Shown piece after piece: positions 7,314-14,041 of a DNA stretch of 21,386 bases. The notes beneath the pieces were generated by a model. That model saw only the letters and a list, made by a program, of their open reading frames with translations, had not been told where the DNA came from and made no database searches. The position numbers and the translations under genes are program-made. The DNA comes from a virus: the IMG/VR virus record IMGVR_UViG_3300031977_000216, positions 1-21,386 of that record; one strand, given 5' to 3'. Every line of letters starts with the position of its first letter. The stretch's first letter is position 1.

Positions 7314-8852
7314 GTGGCAGAGATATTTGGATTTAGCATTAAACGAGCGGACAGGAAGGCGACTTCACAATCGTTCACGGCACCAACGGCAGACGATGGC
7401 GTCCAGACGATTATGGGTGGTGGCCACTTTGGCACGTACCTCGACCAAGAAGGAAAAGTAAATAACGAAGCAGATTTAATAAGAAGATATAGAGAAGTTT
7501 CCATACACCCAGAGTGTGATATGGCTATTGAGGATATCATCAACGAGGCAGTTGTTGTCGATGATAAACAAGAGGTGGTGAGATTAAATCTAAACAACAT
7601 ACCATTCTCATCTCAGGTAAAGAAAAGAATTGACGAAGAATTTAAGAACGTCATTAGATTATTGGAATTTGAAAACAAGGGACATGACATATTCAGACGA
7701 TGGTATGTCGATGGTCGTATCGTATATCATAAGATAATAGATCCAAAGAACACGAAAGCGGGTCTCACAGAGTTACGATATATCGACCCAAGAAAGATTA
7801 AGAAAGTAAGGGCACCAAAACAGAAACCAGGTGGCGAGAGTTTCGCACCAAAAGATCCAAACAAACCTGGCACAGTAGAGTTCGAAGAATTTTTCATCTA
7901 CAACGAGAAGGGTGTTCAACCAGGTGCGGCAGCGACAACTGGATTAAAGATTTCTAAAGACGCAATCGCCCATTGTGTGAGTGGATTAGTAGACCAACAG
8001 AGAAATATGGTTCTATCATATCTACATAAGGCAATCAAACCAGTCAATCAATTAAGAATGATTGAGGATTCTGTTGTCATATACAGAATATCAAGGGCAC
8101 CAGAAAGAAGAATTTTTTACATCGATGTAGGGAATCTACCAAAAGTGAAGGCAGAACAATACCTCAAAGATGTGATGAACAGATATAGAAACAAACTGGT
8201 ATATGACGCCTCTACAGGAGAGATTAGAGACGATAGACAGTATATGAGTATGTTGGAAGACTTCTGGTTACCAAGACGAGAAGGTGGTAGAGGGACAGAG
8301 ATTACGACCCTACCAGGTGGATCAAACCTTGGTGAGATAGATGATATCAAATACTTCCAGAAGAAACTATATCAATCTCTAAACGTACCATACAGCAGAC
8401 TAGATAGTGAGGCTGCGGGTGGTTTACAACTTGGTAAATCAACTGAGGTAAATAGAGACGAGATTAAATTTACGAAGTTTATCAGTAGATTAAGAAATAG
8501 ATTTAACGGTCTGTTCCACGACCTACTGAAAACTCAACTGATCCTCAAAGGTGTTGTTACTATCGAAGATTGGGAAAACTCTCTATCACAGACCATCAAA
8601 TACGATTATGTTCAGGATGGATATTTCGCTGAGATTAAAGAAAGTGAGATGTTCAAAGATAGGATGGAAATATTCCGTACTATGAAGGACGCAGGTATGA
8701 TAGGCACAGTATATTCTATGGACTATGTTAACAAACATATATTAAAGATGAATGACGCTGATATTGAGAAAGAGAGAGAAAACATAGCGACTGAAATTAA
8801 ACAGGGCGTATTGGCAGATCCAAACGCACAGCAACAAGATGGAGACTTTTAA
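7314..8852 (+). CDS. 20: Portal vertex protein gp20 (GTG start)
   Basis: Dodecameric portal: initiates prohead assembly and is the DNA gate. I place the start at GTG 7314 (MAEIFGFSIKRADRK), because AAGGAG at 7301-7306 lies seven bases before it; the in-frame TTG at 7296 lies upstream of that SD. This gives 512 aa, against about 524 in T4. Conserved stretches are IRRYREVSIHPECDMAIEDI (early), DGRIVYHKIIDP (about 130), ISRAPERRIFYIDVGNLPK (about 260), and the region around residues 335-385 with LPGGSNLGEIDDIKYFQKKL and NVPYSRLDSEAAG, the signature of T4-type portals. It is first in the head operon and is followed directly by a small acidic protein. Confidence 0.95.
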   Translation: MAEIFGFSIKRADRKATSQSFTAPTADDGVQTIMGGGHFGTYLDQEGKVNNEADLIRRYREVSIHPECDMAIEDIINEAVVVDDKQEVVRLNLNNIPFSSQVKKRIDEEFKNVIRLLEFENKGHDIFRRWYVDGRIVYHKIIDPKNTKAGLTELRYIDPRKIKKVRAPKQKPGGESFAPKDPNKPGTVEFEEFFIYNEKGVQPGAAATTGLKISKDAIAHCVSGLVDQQRNMVLSYLHKAIKPVNQLRMIEDSVVIYRISRAPERRIFYIDVGNLPKVKAEQYLKDVMNRYRNKLVYDASTGEIRDDRQYMSMLEDFWLPRREGGRGTEITTLPGGSNLGEIDDIKYFQKKLYQSLNVPYSRLDSEAAGGLQLGKSTEVNRDEIKFTKFISRLRNRFNGLFHDLLKTQLILKGVVTIEDWENSLSQTIKYDYVQDGYFAEIKESEMFKDRMEIFRTMKDAGMIGTVYSMDYVNKHILKMNDADIEKERENIATEIKQGVLADPNAQQQDGDF

Positions 8853-9065
8853 ATGAGTATTGAAGATACAAAGAACATGATTAACGCTTTAGATACAGGT
8901 GACAACGTTGAGGCAGAGAAGGCTTTCAAGGCGTCACTATCAGATAAAGTTGGTGTCGAGTTAGACACAAAGAGAAAAGACCTCGCAGGTACTTTACTCA
9001 ATAAAGAAATAGAAGCGGATAAGGAAAGTAATGTTGACGTTGAGCCAACTGAAATTGACGATTAA
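8853..9065 (+). CDS. Small acidic prohead-core candidate (gp67 position)
   Basis: A 70-aa acidic, helix-forming protein that begins on the base after the gp20 stop. It has a pattern seen in short proteins beside portal genes of many T4-like phages: MSIEDTKNMINALDTGDNVE, then AEKAFKASLSDKVGVELDTK and LAGTLLNKEI. In T4 the genes between 20 and 21 are 67 and 68, both prohead core components. Position, acidity and size all suggest a scaffold or core peptide, possibly processed by gp21. I cannot show sequence homology to T4 gp67 by eye, so the symbol is left empty. Confidence 0.6.
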   Translation: MSIEDTKNMINALDTGDNVEAEKAFKASLSDKVGVELDTKRKDLAGTLLNKEIEADKESNVDVEPTEIDD

Positions 9066-9279
9066 GGAGAAGGACGAACATAAACGTTCACCTGCCTATC
9101 GTAAGTTATCGCCTAAAGTAAAGAAGGCGGTCGATGACTTATTTGGCATGATGGCGAAGACACCGCAAAAAGTTTTGACTACGTTTCCAAGGGTTGTACG
9201 AGACGTGGCAAAGAAATACAGGGTACAACAAAAAGACATAGAAACCTATTTCGAAAAGGAAACAGGTCTAACCATATAA
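9031..9279 (+). CDS. Small basic protein of unknown function (gp68 position)
   Basis: Up to 82 aa if it starts at ATG 9031, which has AAGGA at 9021-9025. That start lies 35 bases inside the preceding gene, in another frame. The residues after about 14 look like a folded domain: basic, helical, with SPAYRKLSPKVKKAVDDLFG and VVRDVAKKYRVQQKDIETYF. No ATG, GTG or TTG follows the AAGGAG at 9064-9069 at normal spacing, so the upstream start is the best available. A fully separate family cannot be named. Its place in the gp20-gp21 interval suggests a head-assembly role by analogy with T4 gp68 (inference only). Confidence 0.55.
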   Translation: MLTLSQLKLTIKEKDEHKRSPAYRKLSPKVKKAVDDLFGMMAKTPQKVLTTFPRVVRDVAKKYRVQQKDIETYFEKETGLTI

Positions 9280-9291
9280 AGGAGAGTAAAA

Positions 9292-9696
9292 ATGGCAGTT
9301 GTCAATAAAAGAACATTAGTGGATAGTGAAACTAGACACGTGGTAATGTTCGAAATCAATAACGATACGAATAGTGCTGTATCAGTTGTGGACGCATCCG
9401 CATTAAGAGGACACTCATCTAACCCAACGTTAGATATTAAGAGTATCAAGTGGAACACAACGGCAGCGACAAGTGATTTAGCATTCTTGTTTGACGCAAC
9501 ATCAGATGACCACGCAATATCAGTACACGGTAGTGGCGAGTATGGGTATCATGGTAAACAACCAATGATAACTAACCCAGAGAGTTCAGGCGTGACTGGT
9601 GATATAAAGGTTACCAACGCAAGTGCGGTGACTGGTACGTTCATCTTAGAGGTTAAGAAGACTAAAGGTTATGACGCTTCAGGACAGACAAGATAA
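9292..9696 (+). CDS. Beta-rich protein of unknown function, first of a tandem paralogous pair
   Basis: 134 aa, rich in Thr, Ser, Asp and Val, with no charged helices, so probably all-beta. It opens MAVVNKRTLVDSETRHVVMF and ends TGDIKVTNASAVTGTFILEV before a short tail. It aligns along its whole length with the next gene: the N-terminal strand with VVMF/TVMKF, the central FLFDA/ILFEG followed by GSG, and the C-terminal TGDI...LEV. The RBS GGAG (9281-9284) sits before ATG 9292, and its TAA overlaps the ATG of the second copy (TAATG). Lying among capsid genes, it may be a virion surface or decoration protein, but no known fold is proven. Confidence 0.7.
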   Translation: MAVVNKRTLVDSETRHVVMFEINNDTNSAVSVVDASALRGHSSNPTLDIKSIKWNTTAATSDLAFLFDATSDDHAISVHGSGEYGYHGKQPMITNPESSGVTGDIKVTNASAVTGTFILEVKKTKGYDASGQTR

Positions 9697-10082
9697 TGGC
9701 TGACACAGTAACATCACAGACTATAGCAGACGTTGCTGGTAGTAAGACGGTGATGAAGTTCACCAATAAGTCAGATGGTACTGGTGAGAGTTTAGTAGAG
9801 AAAATGACAAGTGCGTCTTTGAACCACTTGTCAACCTCTACCAAGATTGCGAGGGTGATATATTCAATCAACACTACTGACCCCAAAGGGGCGGTGGAGA
9901 TACTGTTTGAAGGTGATACCAACGCAACGGCACTCTTCCTAGGTGGTTCTGGCACGATAGACTTACAAACACCAGCGATACAGATAGCCAATAATGCGAC
10001 AACACCAACAGGAGATATTTTGTTCTCCACTCACAATTTTGTGAACGGTGATAGTTATTCCGTCGTTTTAGAGGTCAGATAA
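9696..10082 (+). CDS. Beta-rich protein of unknown function, second of the tandem pair
   Basis: 128 aa, start ATG 9696 overlapping the stop of its paralogue. It opens MADTVTSQTIADVAGSKTVM and ends NFVNGDSYSVVLEVR. The matching landmarks with the first copy are in the same order and at similar spacing (Val-Met-Lys-Phe near residue 20, Leu-Phe-Glu-Gly near 71, Gly-Gly-Ser-Gly near 82, Thr-Gly-Asp-Ile near 107, Leu-Glu-Val near the end). The two are therefore a diverged duplication or a heteromeric pair. It shows no signal peptide or transmembrane segment. A late promoter starts at the base after its stop. Confidence 0.7.
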   Translation: MADTVTSQTIADVAGSKTVMKFTNKSDGTGESLVEKMTSASLNHLSTSTKIARVIYSINTTDPKGAVEILFEGDTNATALFLGGSGTIDLQTPAIQIANNATTPTGDILFSTHNFVNGDSYSVVLEVR

Positions 10083-10090
10083 TATAAATA
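10083..10090 (+). promoter_or_regulatory. T4-type late promoter TATAAATA upstream of gp21
   Basis: A perfect TATAAATA directly after the stop of the preceding beta protein. The predicted start near 10096 gives a leader of about 19 nt. The purine-rich AAAAGGGGAAAA (10095-10106) is the only SD candidate and sits 12 bases from the gp21 ATG, longer than usual. Confidence 0.72.
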
Positions 10091-10114
10091 GAACAAAAGG
10101 GGAAAATACGCACC

Positions 10115-10771
10115 ATGAAACTAATTAGAGAAGAAATCAACGAGGCAGAATACATTGTCGAAGAAGATAATGGTAAGAAGTCTCATAAGATAAAGGGTAT
10201 CTTCATGCAAGCCAACATTAAGAATAGAAATGGCCGTGTATACCCACAAGAAGTATTAGAGAAGGAAGTAGGCAGATATAATAAAGAATTTGTCCAGAGA
10301 AAGAGAGCATTTGGAGAACTAGGGCATCCTGACGGTCCAACTGTAAACCTGGAGAGAGTATCACACTTAATAACTAAGTTAGAGGGTGATAACAAGGGTA
10401 ATTATATAGGCGAAGCGAAGATTACAGACACACCATATGGTAAGATTGTGAAGTCCTTGATAGACGAAGGCGCACAATTAGGAGTTTCTTCCAGAGGCAT
10501 GGGCTCTTTGGAGAATAAGGGTGGCACGAACTATGTAAAAAGTGATTTTTACCTGGCAACTGCCGCAGATATCGTAGCGGATCCATCCGCACCACAAGCA
10601 TTCGTCAATGGCGTAATGGAAGGTAAAGAATGGATCTGGGACAACGGAATCATCAAAGAGCGAGATGTTTCTGAAATACAAGAACAAATTGAGCGTGAGA
10701 CTAGACAACGTAAGGCTAGGGCAGAGGCGAATGCCTTTGAGAGTTTTATGAACAAATTAACAAAAAGATAA
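10115..10771 (+). CDS. 21: Prohead core protease gp21
   Basis: Serine protease of the prohead core; it removes the scaffold and trims head proteins before packaging. The 218-aa product (T4 about 212) has the family's histidine motif ELGHPDGPTVNLERVSH (His71) and the serine motif GVSSRGMGS (Ser125/Ser126). A third conserved stretch, ADIVADPSAPQAFV, follows at about 150-163. The N-terminal residues 26-45 (IKGIFMQANIKNRNGRVYPQ) form the first strands. The C-terminal 40 residues are a charged helix, which in T4 gp21 is removed on activation (established for T4, inferred here). It has its own late promoter and precedes the gp22/gp23 genes it acts on. Confidence 0.95.
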   Translation: MKLIREEINEAEYIVEEDNGKKSHKIKGIFMQANIKNRNGRVYPQEVLEKEVGRYNKEFVQRKRAFGELGHPDGPTVNLERVSHLITKLEGDNKGNYIGEAKITDTPYGKIVKSLIDEGAQLGVSSRGMGSLENKGGTNYVKSDFYLATAADIVADPSAPQAFVNGVMEGKEWIWDNGIIKERDVSEIQEQIERETRQRKARAEANAFESFMNKLTKR

Positions 10772-10774
10772 ATA
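10767..10774 (+). promoter_or_regulatory. Late promoter variant GATAAATA upstream of gp22
   Basis: GATAAATA fits the NATAAATA late consensus described for T4-like cyanophages and overlaps the gp21 stop codon. The predicted start near 10780 leaves a leader of about 40 nt that carries a perfect palindrome (10791-10804) and the SD AAGGAG (10803-10808). It would feed gp22 and gp23, since gp23 has no such motif directly upstream. Confidence 0.62.
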
Positions 10775-10790
10775 GTTATACGCAAAATTT

Positions 10791-10804
10791 TTATTTCGAA
10801 ATAA
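10791..10804. repeat. 14-bp perfect palindrome in the gp22 leader
   Basis: TTATTTCGAAATAA is a perfect palindrome. In RNA it can form a five-pair stem closed by UCGA. Its last two bases are the first two of the AAGGAG Shine-Dalgarno of gp22, so the hairpin could touch ribosome access. It could also be a DNA-level binding site. No function is shown. Confidence 0.5.
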
Positions 10805-10820
10805 GGAGAGAATATACAAA

Positions 10821-12086
10821 ATGGCTGAAGAATACAAAAACGAACAAGAAATCGTTTCTGAGGCTCCTAAGGGCGCAGACGCTCCAAAAGCATCCGCTGG
10901 TAAAGCGGACCCAATGCAGAAGGGCGGCGACTATGAGGATCTTGGTCCAGCATTAGTAAAACCAGACGATAAACCTGGTCAGACTAAAGCAGACGACAAA
11001 GTGAAAAAAGACTCTGGTGCTCCTACTAAAGGTGCGGCTCCGGCAGAAAAACCTCAAAAAGTAAAAGAGGAAGCTGACGAAGACGAGAAAGAAAACGACA
11101 AGGAAGACGATAAAGAAAAAGAAGATGAAGATGAAATCATGGAAATGCCTAAGACTAAATCAGGTATGATCCAGGCTATGTATGATAACATGTCTAAAAT
11201 GAAGAAATCTGACATCGCTGCTTCTTATCACAAAGTCATGGCTGCTATGCACGGCGATGAAAAAGAAGACGAAGAAGAAAAAGAAGAAAGTAAAACTGTA
11301 AACAAAGAAGCAGTGGATCAAAGAGTAAAATCTATTGACGTTTCTGCTGATGTTGCGGCACTTACTTCTGGAGATGATTCTTTATCAGAGGAGTTTAAAA
11401 CTAAAGCGGCAACAATCTTTGAAGCGGCTGTTAAATCAAAAGTAAAATCTGAAATCGAAAGATTAGAGGGTGAATATGCTAACGAACTAACAGAAGCGAA
11501 AGAGACAGTTAAGGAAGAGTTAACTACTAAGGTTGACAACTACTTAAACTATGTTGTTGAACAATGGATGGCAGATAATGAATTAGCAATCGAAAAAGGA
11601 ATCAAGGGAGAAATCGCTGAGGACTTTATTGGTGGTCTAAAACAATTATTCGAGGATCATTACATTGATGTCCCAGATGAAAAATACGACATCTTAGAAG
11701 CGAAAGAGAAAGAGTTGGAAGACTTGAAATCTAAAGTTAATGAGTTGGTAGAAAAATCTGTGGAAGATAAAACAGTTATCGATAGTTTCACTAAAGACGA
11801 AATCTTTGAGAGCACAGTTGACGGAATGGCTGATACTGAGAAAGAAAAGATGAAATCATTAGTTGAAGATATTAGTTTTGAAGGCGCTGACGCTTACAAG
11901 AAGAAACTTGATACTATTAAAGAGAGTTACTTTGGCGTGAAGAAAGAAGCACCGGCAACTAATGTTGACGCTATCAACGAAGATTCTAATGACGGTAACA
12001 CAGTAGTGGACTTGAGCGATTCAATGTCACGCTATACGGCTGCTATCAGTAGGGGACAAAGTAGAGATATCTACAATAAACAATAA
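10821..12086 (+). CDS. 22: Prohead core scaffold gp22
   Basis: Major internal scaffold around which gp23 assembles; it is degraded by gp21 during maturation. The 421-aa product is extremely charged. Residues 1-80 are Ala/Pro/Lys/Asp-rich. Residues about 80-105 and 145-160 are almost pure Glu, Asp and Lys (DEDEKENDKEDDKEKEDEDE). From about 170 to 390 it is predicted to be largely coiled coil (ATIFEAAVKSKVKSEIERLE; EAKEKELEDLKSKVNELVEK). It is longer than T4 gp22 (about 269 aa), as in cyanophage relatives. The C-terminal SMSRYTAAISRGQ is the conserved end of marine gp22, which likely contacts the shell. It ends with tandem stops TAATAA, 21 bases before gp23. Confidence 0.9.
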   Translation: MAEEYKNEQEIVSEAPKGADAPKASAGKADPMQKGGDYEDLGPALVKPDDKPGQTKADDKVKKDSGAPTKGAAPAEKPQKVKEEADEDEKENDKEDDKEKEDEDEIMEMPKTKSGMIQAMYDNMSKMKKSDIAASYHKVMAAMHGDEKEDEEEKEESKTVNKEAVDQRVKSIDVSADVAALTSGDDSLSEEFKTKAATIFEAAVKSKVKSEIERLEGEYANELTEAKETVKEELTTKVDNYLNYVVEQWMADNELAIEKGIKGEIAEDFIGGLKQLFEDHYIDVPDEKYDILEAKEKELEDLKSKVNELVEKSVEDKTVIDSFTKDEIFESTVDGMADTEKEKMKSLVEDISFEGADAYKKKLDTIKESYFGVKKEAPATNVDAINEDSNDGNTVVDLSDSMSRYTAAISRGQSRDIYNKQ

Positions 12087-12107
12087 TAAAACGGAGAGAT
12101 AAACAAA

Positions 12108-13373
12108 ATGTTTAATTCACAAAACTTACAAGAAAAGTGGGCTCCAGTCTTAGAACATGCGGATTTAGCAAAAATTGATAATCCCTACAAAAAGGCTGTA
12201 ACTGCTGTTATCTTGGAAAACCAAGAAAAAGCGGCTAAAGAAGACAAAGCGTTTCTAGGTGAGATTGCGAACGTAACTGGTGACAGTGCTGTAGCAAACT
12301 GGGATCCAATCCTAATCTCATTAGTTAGAAGAGCAATGCCTAACTTAATCGCATACGACATCTGTGGTGTACAACCAATGACTGGTCCAACTGGTCTAAT
12401 CTTCGCTATGAAGAGCAGATTTACAAGTAACTCTGGCACAGAAGCGCTATTCAATGAAGCAGATTCAGACTTTTCTGGAACTGGTACTCATAGTTCTTCC
12501 CTAAATCCAGGATTGATGAACGACACTACTACCTCAGTTACTGCTGGTACTGGTATCGCAACAGCAACTGCTGAAGCAAGTTCATCTTTTGCTGAGATGG
12601 CTTTCAGTATTGAGAAGTCTACTGTTACTGCTAAAACTAGACAGTTAAAAGCAGAATACACAATGGAACTTGCTCAAGACCTTAAAGCGATCCACGGTTT
12701 AGACGCTGAAACTGAATTGGCTAACATCCTATCTGCTGAGATCCTTGCGGAAATCAACAGAGAAGTTGTAAGAACAATTTACGAAAAGGCTAAAAAAGGT
12801 GCTAACACAAATACAACTACATCAGGTACTTTTGACTTAGATACTGATTCCAACGGAAGATGGTCAGTAGAGAAGTTCAAAGGCTTAATGTTCCAAGTTG
12901 AGAGAGACGCTAACGTAATTGCACAAGAAACAAGACGTGGAAAAGGTAATATCATTATCTGTTCTTCTGACGTTGCTTCTGCTTTACAGATGGCTGGTGT
13001 ATTAGATTACGCTCCTGCTCTTAACAACTCACTTAACGTTGATGATACTGGTAATACTTTTGCTGGTACTCTAAACGGTAGATACAAAGTATACATTGAT
13101 CCATATGCGTCTAACAACACAGCGGCTCAATACTTTGTAGTAGGTTACAAAGGAACTTCACCTTACGATGCTGGTATGTTCTACTGCCCATACGTTCCAC
13201 TACAAATGGTACGTGCGGTTGGTGAATCTACTTTCCAACCAAAAATTGGTTTCAAAACTAGATATGGTCTAATTAGAAACCCATTTGCGGAAAGTTCTGC
13301 TCAGGCAACTGACGTAGGAACAGACCAAGCAAACATCTATTACAGAATGGTAAAAGTATCGAACCTTATGTAG
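12108..13373 (+). CDS. 23: Major capsid protein gp23
   Basis: HK97-fold shell subunit. The 421-aa product is shorter than T4 gp23 (about 521), as is common in marine T4-like phages. Recognisable blocks are WDPILISLVRRAMPNLIAYD and CGVQPMTGPTGLIFAMKSRF near residues 65-105; FSIEKSTVTAKTRQLKAEYT and MELAQDLKAIHGLDAETELA near 165-205; and the C-terminal YFVVGYKGTSPYDAGMFYCP with VGESTFQPKIGFKTRYGL. The propeptide is basic and helical. FLGE|I at residue 52 fits the gp21 (Leu/Ile)-x-Glu cleavage rule, but this site is inferred. The RBS GGAGAG (12093-12098) lies nine bases upstream. Codon use is strikingly uniform, as in a highly expressed gene. A terminator follows. Confidence 0.97.
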   Translation: MFNSQNLQEKWAPVLEHADLAKIDNPYKKAVTAVILENQEKAAKEDKAFLGEIANVTGDSAVANWDPILISLVRRAMPNLIAYDICGVQPMTGPTGLIFAMKSRFTSNSGTEALFNEADSDFSGTGTHSSSLNPGLMNDTTTSVTAGTGIATATAEASSSFAEMAFSIEKSTVTAKTRQLKAEYTMELAQDLKAIHGLDAETELANILSAEILAEINREVVRTIYEKAKKGANTNTTTSGTFDLDTDSNGRWSVEKFKGLMFQVERDANVIAQETRRGKGNIIICSSDVASALQMAGVLDYAPALNNSLNVDDTGNTFAGTLNGRYKVYIDPYASNNTAAQYFVVGYKGTSPYDAGMFYCPYVPLQMVRAVGESTFQPKIGFKTRYGLIRNPFAESSAQATDVGTDQANIYYRMVKVSNLM

Positions 13374-13396
13374 GTTTCACTTTCCATTACTGGATT

Positions 13397-13423
13397 AAGA
13401 GGGGGCGTAATGCCCCCTTTTTT
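13397..13423 (+). terminator. Rho-independent terminator after gp23
   Basis: GGGGGC (13401-13406) and GCCCCC (13412-13417) pair around the five-base loop GTAAT. The stem extends by A-T and one G-T pair to 13397/13421 and runs into a six-T tract (13418-13423). It starts 24 bases after the gp23 stop and ends the highly expressed head operon. Confidence 0.9.
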
Positions 13424-13457
13424 ATTTGACTATATACTAATTGATAGGAGAACCTTT

Positions 13458-14033
13458 ATGTTTTCAATACCTTTATTTCATTACACAATCGACAACTGGC
13501 CAGAGGCCAGAAAAAAACTCATCAACGTAATGGACACCCAGAAGTTTGAGAATGCCTACGATGTGAGTAACGTCTCTACATCATATGGTGTACAGTTCAA
13601 GGACGCTGACCTAGAGTTAAAACAAATATTACAACCCACAGTAGACGAGTTTATCAAGGAATCTGAGATACAGAATCCTATGATTGCTGACATGTGGTTT
13701 CAAAAGTACAAAGAACAACAATTTCACGCACCACATAACCATGGCCCCTATGGGTGGTCTAGTGTGTTGTATATTAAATATGACCCTGCGGTACATAAAG
13801 CGACAAGATTTATCGCACCATTCCCTGACGTCCAAGGTAGGACGATAAACTACTCACCACAAGATGTGGTAAAAGAAGGGTCTTGGATATGGTTCCCTGC
13901 TTTCATCAATCACTATACGACACCAAATAAGACAGACGAGGAACGTATCATAATGTCCTGTAACATGGTGGATGTGGTATCTTATTTGACATGGGAAGAT
14001 GAAGAGGCGAAAGATAAGAGACCGCAAGCATAA
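13458..14033 (+). CDS. Putative 2-oxoglutarate/Fe(II)-dependent oxygenase
   Basis: 191 aa from ATG 13458, chosen because TAGGAG (13445-13450) lies seven bases upstream; the open frame continues 16 codons further up, into the gp23 terminator. It has the double-stranded beta-helix signature of a viral 2OG-Fe(II) oxygenase family. Metal ligands are His93 and His95 in HAPHNHG and a distal His152 in GSWIWFPAFINHYT. Arg163 and Asn169 in ERIIMSCNM are the usual co-substrate binding end. Such proteins are frequent in marine T4-like phages; substrates are mostly unknown (protein, nucleic acid or small molecule). No promoter of its own is clear between it and the terminator, so it may depend on readthrough. 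Confidence 0.75.
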   Translation: MFSIPLFHYTIDNWPEARKKLINVMDTQKFENAYDVSNVSTSYGVQFKDADLELKQILQPTVDEFIKESEIQNPMIADMWFQKYKEQQFHAPHNHGPYGWSSVLYIKYDPAVHKATRFIAPFPDVQGRTINYSPQDVVKEGSWIWFPAFINHYTTPNKTDEERIIMSCNMVDVVSYLTWEDEEAKDKRPQA

Positions 14034-14036
14034 ATA
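14029..14036 (+). promoter_or_regulatory. Late promoter variant CATAAATA abutting the next start codon
   Basis: CATAAATA fits NATAAATA and overlaps the stop codon of the oxygenase gene. With the motif at -13 to -6, position +1 falls on the A of the ATG at 14042, so a transcript from it would have no leader. No SD is present between motif and ATG. Confidence 0.5.
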
Positions 14037-14041
14037 GTAGT

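Noticed and set aside
12098-12105. GATAAACA before gp23 as a late promoter
   Set aside because: It has one mismatch in the core and would put +1 after the gp23 ATG; gp23 is more likely served by the gp22 promoter.
13410-13457. N-terminal extension of the oxygenase gene by 16 codons
   Set aside because: It would begin inside the gp23 terminator stem and has no SD; TAGGAG before ATG 13458 gives a better start.
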